Shown here piece after piece: positions 38,301-47,300 of a stretch of DNA of 64,000 nucleotides; position 1 is the first letter of the stretch, and each line of letters starts with the position of its first letter. The notes under the pieces were generated by a model. The model made no database searches and was not told where the DNA came from. It saw only the letters and a program-made list of their open reading frames with translations. Origin of the DNA: Endomychus coccineus (taxonomy: Eukaryota; Arthropoda; Insecta; Coleoptera; Endomychidae); the NCBI GenBank assembly GCA_958510875.1, contig OY294067.1, positions 265,334,180-265,398,179 of the forward strand, given 5' to 3'. A program made the position numbers and the translations under genes.

Positions 38301-41300
38301 TTGTCTTCAATTGGATTATAAGAAAAATCAATAGTATGTAAAGCAGTCCCAGGATTCATTTTCAGTGAATTTGAAAATTTATGAATAAAATCGGATTTCA
38401 AATTAAGATTATCCAAATAAATTTCCTCCAAATTCATCGACTTTCGAATTACATACAGTATCTTGTCCATATTATCGTGAGATAATTTCACTTGATTAGC
38501 CCTCAGTTTTGTGAACCATGTGTTGTACTCCAAAGCACTTATGATAGGAATTAAATCTCTGGAAAGAAAGATTGGATTATCGATTTAATTTCATACAAAA
38601 GTTCTAGCTCACTTTTGATCTAGGTAGTCAAAATCTTTGAGGCATAGTTCTCGGGTGTTGAGTGAAACATATATATTATCAACATCCCAGGCAACTTCCT
38701 CCCTATAAGTCATGCCATGAAAATCGCACATACAAGCATACTGTGTCGAGAAACCCCCACAGGGTCCAACCTCTCTCCGACTGCTTGCTACAGCTTCCAA
38801 ATCACGTAACTGTTGCAGTCTTGTGTTAGGAATAACATCAATCTACAACAAAAAACATTTTAGTTGCGTTGCAATTATTGTTTTTTACTTCCTCAGTATA
38901 CGTAGTATAAGGGAAATATTGTAATTGGGGCAAATAATTTTACCGGGGTTTCGCGAATATATGCCTTTTGAGCATTTCAGAATCGATCTCGATTATTTTT
39001 AAGATGATGTTTGTGTGTGGGTAAAAACTGGAGACGATTGTGTCGTTTCTATTTGAAATTTTGCAAATCGCTCTAAATTGGTGAAAACAGTATCTGAATT
39101 GTTCTTGGGCGCAGTTGCTCCGTTTCAAGTGGCATTTTTGACATCCATCTTTAGTTTTTCAAATGAAAGTATAGTATTTTTGAACCATAATAACGATATT
39201 CTTCTAGCTATGAATATATATAACACCCATACATTTAACCTCCACAAATGTTTGAAATTCTTATTTCAAGATTAAGTCAAGTAACAGTCCTTTTGATTTA
39301 CTTGTTTGTATTACCATTTTTTTTTCAGTTAACATCTATCGTAGATCTGACGTCTTTGACATATTTTTCAATGGAAAGGTGAGTCATCGACAGCTATCTG
39401 TGATACTCAGAATGGCCTTTACAATAGTTATCAATAGCGGAAATATTTGGGATTGTCCATGCTTTCTTCTTTGAGGTAAATCAAAACTCATAATTAATCA
39501 AGCCGCATGTCACCGACAGAGTAAGTATTTAAATCGTAAATATTTAAATAAAAAAGTTCGAACAAGGACGGTAAATATGTACATGACTTAACTATATATA
39601 CCGTCTTAACGAAGATACACAACAACGTTATTGTCAGAACGTGAATTGTGTTGCAAAGAATATATTTGCATCAATGTGTTTGCTGTCATGGAGTTTTCTA
39701 GTTTAATTTCAATGTTATTGTATTCGCCCACCTATACACGTCTTCTAAAATTAAAAATAGTTGTTCTTGTGAAGAAAAAAACTACACTTAATACTAAATA
39801 CAAGCCAACTTCACAGAGAATATTATATATGTATATTAATATAAAAAAGGAGACTTCATCAATAGCAGCTCAAGAGAAAGCTCTCTATCTTAAACACAAG
39901 ATTATCCAACATTATATAAAGGTATTGTATTGTGAACTCAATCGATCAATTTGCATTCTAAGAGTCCGCATCTGCTACAACCTGGATCATCCAACAATGC
40001 ACAGTAAGTCAGATGTCTGTTCAAGAGATAGTGGCCTGTCAAAAGTCTTGTCACCAGTTTTATCCCTCTTCTGCAAATGGAGAGAAAGGAAAAGCTCTCT
40101 GAGAGCTCGGAGCCCAGGGGTCGATGATTCCCGATCGTTGAATCGGGGCCACGAGACCCCGGTTTAGCCGATTCATTGTCCACTCATTTCCTTTCACGCC
40201 AGAGTGGGCAGGTAGGTACCCACACTAGCTAAAGTTTACTCTGCCTAATTAAGTCAGGTCCAGTATATTAATATCAAACCGAAGACCTCATCAATAGCAG
40301 CAAAGCAAATATAACTCATTCCAAAAATCTAATTCAAGATAAAAAAGTCAAATCCCTCATTAACTCAAGTAGATTAAAACAGATTAGTGTTTCGCACATG
40401 AATTCTTTAATTCAATATAGCGAAAAGGTAATGAAATCCTAGTGAAATGGAATGCTACTGAAGGTGCAAAATTTACCTTACAAACAGTCCAGAAAAGACT
40501 GTGTTTCAATGCTACCTATTATATAAGATATTATTCAAGAACCTATGATGTATTGATTCAGTTATTTTGGCTAAACATCCGAAGAAGGGGGGACCAAATA
40601 ATTGAACCATTACAGCAACTTAGCCGTATAATGTCACAAGTGATTCGAGCTTTCCAAAACCATTGTTTTAGAATATATGCCAACAGTTTATATGATTTGT
40701 TAATAATGTGATTAACATGATAAAAAAAGGATAATTGTTCATCGAAATACAAACCAAAATCATGAATGTCTGAAACACTCCAACTAGCGACCACTTAAAT
40801 AATAATTGAATGATGTGAAGCTAGACCTATAACATAGTTCACATAGCATTTATCTAAGCTTACATATCTGAGCTTAATTTCAAATCATCAGCATATAGTA
40901 TTATTCAACAAACTGTATATCCGAGTTCGTTGGTATTATTTTAACGAATTTAACGTTTTTTTTTATATCGACATGGTAAAGAAAAGAGAACCGCAATGAG
41001 TAACCTGGGGAACACCGTCAGATGACGAAATAAATTTGAATGAAATAGAATTTTCAATTTATACAGATCAACTAGAAACAGAAAGGACTTGAGTCCATTC
41101 AAGTAGTAATTATTATCACTAATATGAACAATTAGTACTTTTAAAGTTAAAAGTTTGATTTTCACTAATTTAGTAATAAATTAGTGAAAATAGAGCTTTT
41201 AATATTTGTTTTATTCAAGTTTATTTATTCAATTAGTACTTTATATTATTAATTAATAGAGTATTAATGATTGTCCATTAATTTAGTTTCAGCAGTATTA

Positions 41301-44300
41301 TGTTATGAAGTTAGGTACATAAATAAGTTTTGCATTCAACATCTTTCTTATTCTAGATTTAAATGTGGCATTTGTCATATGTAGAGCTCGGCAAAGCTAT
41401 ATGCACAAATTTCTAATTCTACTTATTTATTCCAGCAATGACAAACATGAATTGACTCACATTATATACCAAATGTAATTCAAATGATTGATACAACTAA
41501 CACCGCATTGTGGTGCCAATCATCATACATATTCAGGGAAAATCTATGCGTAGATATATTAGTCAACAGTAAAATTCACAATACTTGACTAATTATATGA
41601 TAAATTCACTGTATCTTTCATAAAATAATGATGCATCCTTGGTAATAGGTTTCTTATTTTGATTACTATCTATAGAACATGAGGACAAAATATTTAAGAA
41701 GTTAAAAAGGTTTTTTCATGCGGGCATTTTGAAGTTGGATAAATAATAAATGATATGCCGAAACAGGCACATATTTATCTTGATTATTTAATATTTTGGC
41801 AAAATAAAATTTTAATTATATTCATCAGAAACCGTGTAACGTACGGGTATTGAGGCAAAACAATGTTGATAAAATATGGTGAAATTCCAGTTTATATTAG
41901 TTCTTCTTGACCTATTTCTCAAAGTGCTATCAAAGACAGGTTTTCTCATGAATTTGGAAATGCCTTGATTCAAAACATGTGTTACAATAAGAACTACGAA
42001 AAAACAAATCAGATTTTTCGCAGAATCAGAAGCCTTTAAAAAAATTAAAATATAACTATTATTCCTTATCCCTTATCCACTAAAAATACTATTAAAGTAC
42101 TGAGGATTTTTCGGCTACCAAGTAGCCATCATCAGGGTAAACTAAATTATAAATCAAAATGTGCCATGTTCAAATACTATTTGGGGATAATAATGTAAAC
42201 AATGGATTACCCTCAGCTGGAGATAAATCCGAATTTCATAAACTGCTTTCTAATTTATACATTTCCATCCCTTCTAAATTACCTAGATATTTGTCTGTAC
42301 TGTGTTTTGAAAGCGATACATTTTTTCTAGAAATGGTTTATTCAGCTACCGCTGATTTTCACCATTATTTTTCTTTATATGGGCAAAATATTCCTTATAA
42401 CGAGTTAAAATGTTCCTTCTAGTTTGACCCTCATAGTATTTTGAACAGTTCTCACAATTGATTTTGTAAATCCCGGATTTGTCGAAATCGGAAACTTTAT
42501 CAAACATGTTGCCTAAACGGTGTTTTAGCTTGTTCTTGCATCTATAAACTGGTTTAGAAAACAAAGTATGGAATTTATTAATTACCGAAGAATGATAAGT
42601 GAAACTTTTGAATTTTATTGAAGTATTTGAAGGTAATGGCTCTAATTTGGTTAGTTGGCTACGTTCCAAATTCCTTTTTTGTTTAGAAATTGAATTATTG
42701 ATCAAAGATTAGTGGTAACCATTGTCCAGCGCAATTTGCTGAAGTTCCTCAACTTTTAAACGGAGCTTTTTTTATATATCTAATTGGTGTAGTTGAATCC
42801 GCCTGGGTGTACCTATTTGTTTGAAATGGTTTTCTGTATATGTCGAAATCCAAGGGATTACCGTCTTTTATAGTGTTAATATCAAGGAAACGAAGCTGAT
42901 TATCTGTTTCTATTGCGATAGTGAATATCAGTAAATCAAATTGCCTATTAAGCGTGTTCAAAAAACCAGTAAGATTCATAAGCCGGGGTAATTTGATTTC
43001 AAACATTAATTGTCCTACGTATAACATGGGAAAATTATTAGTGAAGGAATTTAGCAACTTCCAAGTCGCACCAAGTTTGTCTGTGAAAAATTCTTCGGAA
43101 CTTATTGCAAAATTGAAAGATTTCAAGCTTGAATCTATACAAAAATACCCCAATCCCGGAGTCGATAAGCATTCTGAAGAAATGGCTTTCAAATATTAAT
43201 ATATTTGATCCTGACATCGTTATGTATGGAGCAAAATTATTCCACTTTCAACAAAAATTACTATAAACAAACAAGCGGATGGATGTGCAATGGGCAATCC
43301 ACTCTCTTGATAAGTTAAATAGTATTTGAACACGCACACTTTGACTTGTAATTTAATTTACTCTGATGATGGCTACTTGGTAGCCGAAAGGTCCTCAGTA
43401 CTTTAATAGTCTTTTTAGTGGATAAGGGTGATTATTCCTTATCAGTAGTGTTATAATATATCCACAGTGTGAACTCTTTTATAGTTTATTATTATTCACA
43501 ACTAACCATGCTCACAATGTATAATAGGAAATGTTACATGTCTCCCGTTCTTAAGCGATCTACTTTTAAGACGAACTTTCGATAATCATGCATGATGCCA
43601 TGCCCTAGTAATCATATAGCTTGCAGTATATGATCAAATTACTTTATTCACATCAATTAAATCATATTGGAAATGATTTCCAATTGAAAATTAAAGTTAA
43701 TGCACTATTTGAAAATGTTTCAATAATCTTACAGTCCAATTCGATTTCCCTCATAATAGCCGATTGAATTGTAAATACTGCTAACCGTTATATGTAGGTT
43801 AGACTGATAGAAACTCTTTCACTAGATATAGAGATACGTTGTTTACCTCAAGACAGAGAAAGGCTTACATTTGCCTTAGTTAAGAAGTGAATCGTAATTC
43901 ATAAACTGACCTTTTTTATAATAAGATGTAAAGGAACAGTTGGAAATATATTCCTTATGGCGTTATTCAAAGCGGATATCATGGTATCTACTTCTGTGCT
44001 ACATGTTGAATCTTCCCCACACAAGAACGAGTACACTTTGTCGTTTACTGTCAAACTAAACTGATTTCCTCTCTTGCTTTCCAGCGATTGAATTTCCAAA
44101 TAATGGAAATGGAAGTCAATCTACAACACGATTCGAATAAATATTTGGCCATGATCATCAAGCAACCTTACCTTTGTTGGAACTTTCGCTGTGAGCATAA
44201 GGATGCGACATGGTGAAAAGACCTAAACAATAAGAATTATCATTAGTTTTCTACATTGAATAATATTCAATTCTAAATCGTAGAATCAATTCATTTGCGT

Positions 44301-47300
44301 TACCTAACGGAACATAACTTATTAAAGTACAAAGTAAACGAGTACTGTAATAGTATTTTACGTCAAGTATCGTAAAGTGTTTTATTTCATACTGTTACTA
44401 AAATAACGAATTTTAAATTTTAATATGTAGTGTCAGAATGACAGTTCCATTAATAAGCGTTTGAATAGTCGCTAATACTGGCAGCTATACATTCTCTGTA
44501 AAGAAAATTGACACTTCATCGTGTTAAGGCGACATATACTGGAAATAAATTGGATCTAAAAGCACCAAAGCAATGTGAAAATTGATTCAAAGCAAATTCA
44601 CAAGGAGGTGCGACAAAAAATAATGTGTTAAAATTATGATAATTCGTGAGATTTCTGGTGAAAGCTGACAGGAGTCCGGAAAGTGTTGGTAAATAACACG
44701 GAAAGTGTTTAGTCTATCTCGGAAAATATGTGTTTTAGAGAAAAAACATAAGACAACAAAATTGCAGAGCGGAAAATTTCCTATCGATATGGTTCTTTTT
44801 AATTTTCCGAAAATACGTAAATTTGACTATAGAGCGCGCTGAAATTTTTTTTATATATGTTTTTTTACACTTTTCCGGAATTTTCTCGGAAACCATGCGT
44901 TTTAGAGAAAAAACTTATATCACCAAAATTGTAGAGCTATATCGATAGGAAATTTTCCGCTCTACAATTTTGGTGATATACGTTTTGTCTCTAAAACGCA
45001 TGGTTTCCGAGAAAATTCCGGAAAAGGGTCGAAAAAAAACATATATATAAAAAAAAAATTCAGCGCACTTTATGGGCAAATTTAGGTATTATTGGAAAAT
45101 TAAAAAGAGCCATATCCGGAAAAACAAAGAACTAATGAAAATTCGTCCAACGAATATGCAGACTTGGGAAGAAATGCTTACGAAACATACTTCTGTTCTC
45201 AAAAACTGACAGTTACAAGCAATTTTTCATTGATAAAAATATATTTACTATTACGGTCTCTATATCTAGGAATCCATTAAATTTATTTTTTTTAATCCCG
45301 ACCTCTTCGAATCGCAGTATAGAGGATGTATGATACAAGCCCAAATATTATTGCATGCAAAAAAATATTTCTTACAATATACTGAAAATTTATAATAAAA
45401 AAACAAGTTTTATTAAGGAGGAAAGTCTCTGAAAAACACTTTCATTTATTTTATTGTAAATATCTTCAAAATGGTTCAAGATAAAATTATGAAATTCAAA
45501 ATGGTAAATAAGTATACGATTTCTCAACTATGTCTGCAAACGACAATATTAGTTTATATCAAGAACATAACTAGGAATGGACGTAGGATAAAAAATACCC
45601 CAACTTTCTTCATAATTTTGCATGAAAACTCTTGTAATTTGAATTTTTCTTGACAAAAAAGATCTTGTTTTGTTTCCGTTGGGCACCGCGATAATTTTTT
45701 GATATAAATATATATGATACGGCCTGATATTAAATACAATCTTAGTGCAATATTAACTGAATTGAATTTTCATCATGGGCATGCCTAACAGGGAAGAGCA
45801 TGTACATAATTGAGGAATCATATACTTATTTACCATTTGCAATCTTAGTTTATCTTGACCGTTTCAGATATTTACAAAATTTCTCTTCAGGGTTCACCCT
45901 TTAGAAGGCCGTAGCTTTCTTAGGAAGCATTTTTAGATCCTTCTATATTTCACCGTGTATTTTGTTCAATGCTAGAGATAAAACTGAAAAGTACAGGAAA
46001 CCTAGATTCTATGATAACTGTGCAGATGGTAAGTTTTTATGTAGTTCAGACCAGTCCTAGGGTTATCTGATTGAAACTTTTGACATTTTCACATTTAATC
46101 CGATCATCAAGAATTACATAGACCCACACATATAAACATTGAAATGATGAGTTTTGAGTTATAAACTGACTCATCCACAAAGAGTTATCTTGAGATTTAC
46201 TTTATTCAATCAAACCATAAGTAGTAGGTTACATTTGTCGTTCAAAATTAATAAGGTATCTCCTGTTTATAATTATTAATTTCTTATATATAAATTCTCG
46301 GGAAATAGGTCACATTAACACTTATGCTTTATATTTTCTTGTCTTTACGTACGTTTCGGTCTCACGACCATCATCAGAAGACTTATTATGTCTAAAACTG
46401 GATTACTTAAAACTAATTCTATTACACAAAGCGTCCTTATCGCACCAATTTCAATTAAAATGCCCACGTCGCCGAAACGAACAGAAACACGAATAATCGA
46501 AATTGTAACACTTCAATGTTATAAGTATAATATATCAAGAATCCACTGTTAAGCAGAACTTTTAATAAATGCGTGTTCATGTCAACAAAGTCTGTGAACG
46601 ACTAGAAACGAGACCATTAAGTTTATGTATTCACTTTCAAACCAGATGTTCCATTTATGAGCTAATAGAAAAAGGTTTGTCAGTTACTGGAGATATACTT
46701 GACATTCTACCTAAAATATACTTTTAACATTATAAAGAGGCATGTAGGACTTTGCAAGAGTATTTATTTAATTAAGTTAGTATAAATGTGACTTAGAGTC
46801 TGAATATCTGTCCTATGATTTACAGATTTGGAGTCACGTTTTATGTGAAACATTTCCAAACTAGATCTTTTATAATAATTGGTTTCCTTAGTTAAAATAT
46901 TAACATTATTGTAATCGAATTGATGGTTATAATCAAAGCAGTGTTTAGCAAGGGCGGTGGAATTTTCAAAGTTTTTGTTTCTTGTGCTATACGTATGGCC
47001 ATACATTCTTTTTTGTAAATATTGTTTAGAGATTCCAGTATAAGTCACATCGCAATCTAAACAATTTAATTTGTATACTGTGTGGGTTTGTTTATCTTTA
47101 GGTAGGTATTGAAGGTTTCAGATTTGAGAAATATTTTCCATCACAGTTAGTAGGTTTATGCGCGACATTTATATCATACTTTTTCAAAATTTCTTAATTT
47201 CCTCAGAGGTCCCCGGAATGTAAGGTAACGTTATAAAATTGTCTGTATTACCTTTTATGTTATTTATATATGAACATCCATTATAGATTTTGTTTATTCA

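Noticed and set aside
41750..41850. Hammerhead-like TTCATCAGAAACC near 41820
   Set aside because: Only a partial core is present; no stem II or matching stem I can be formed around it.
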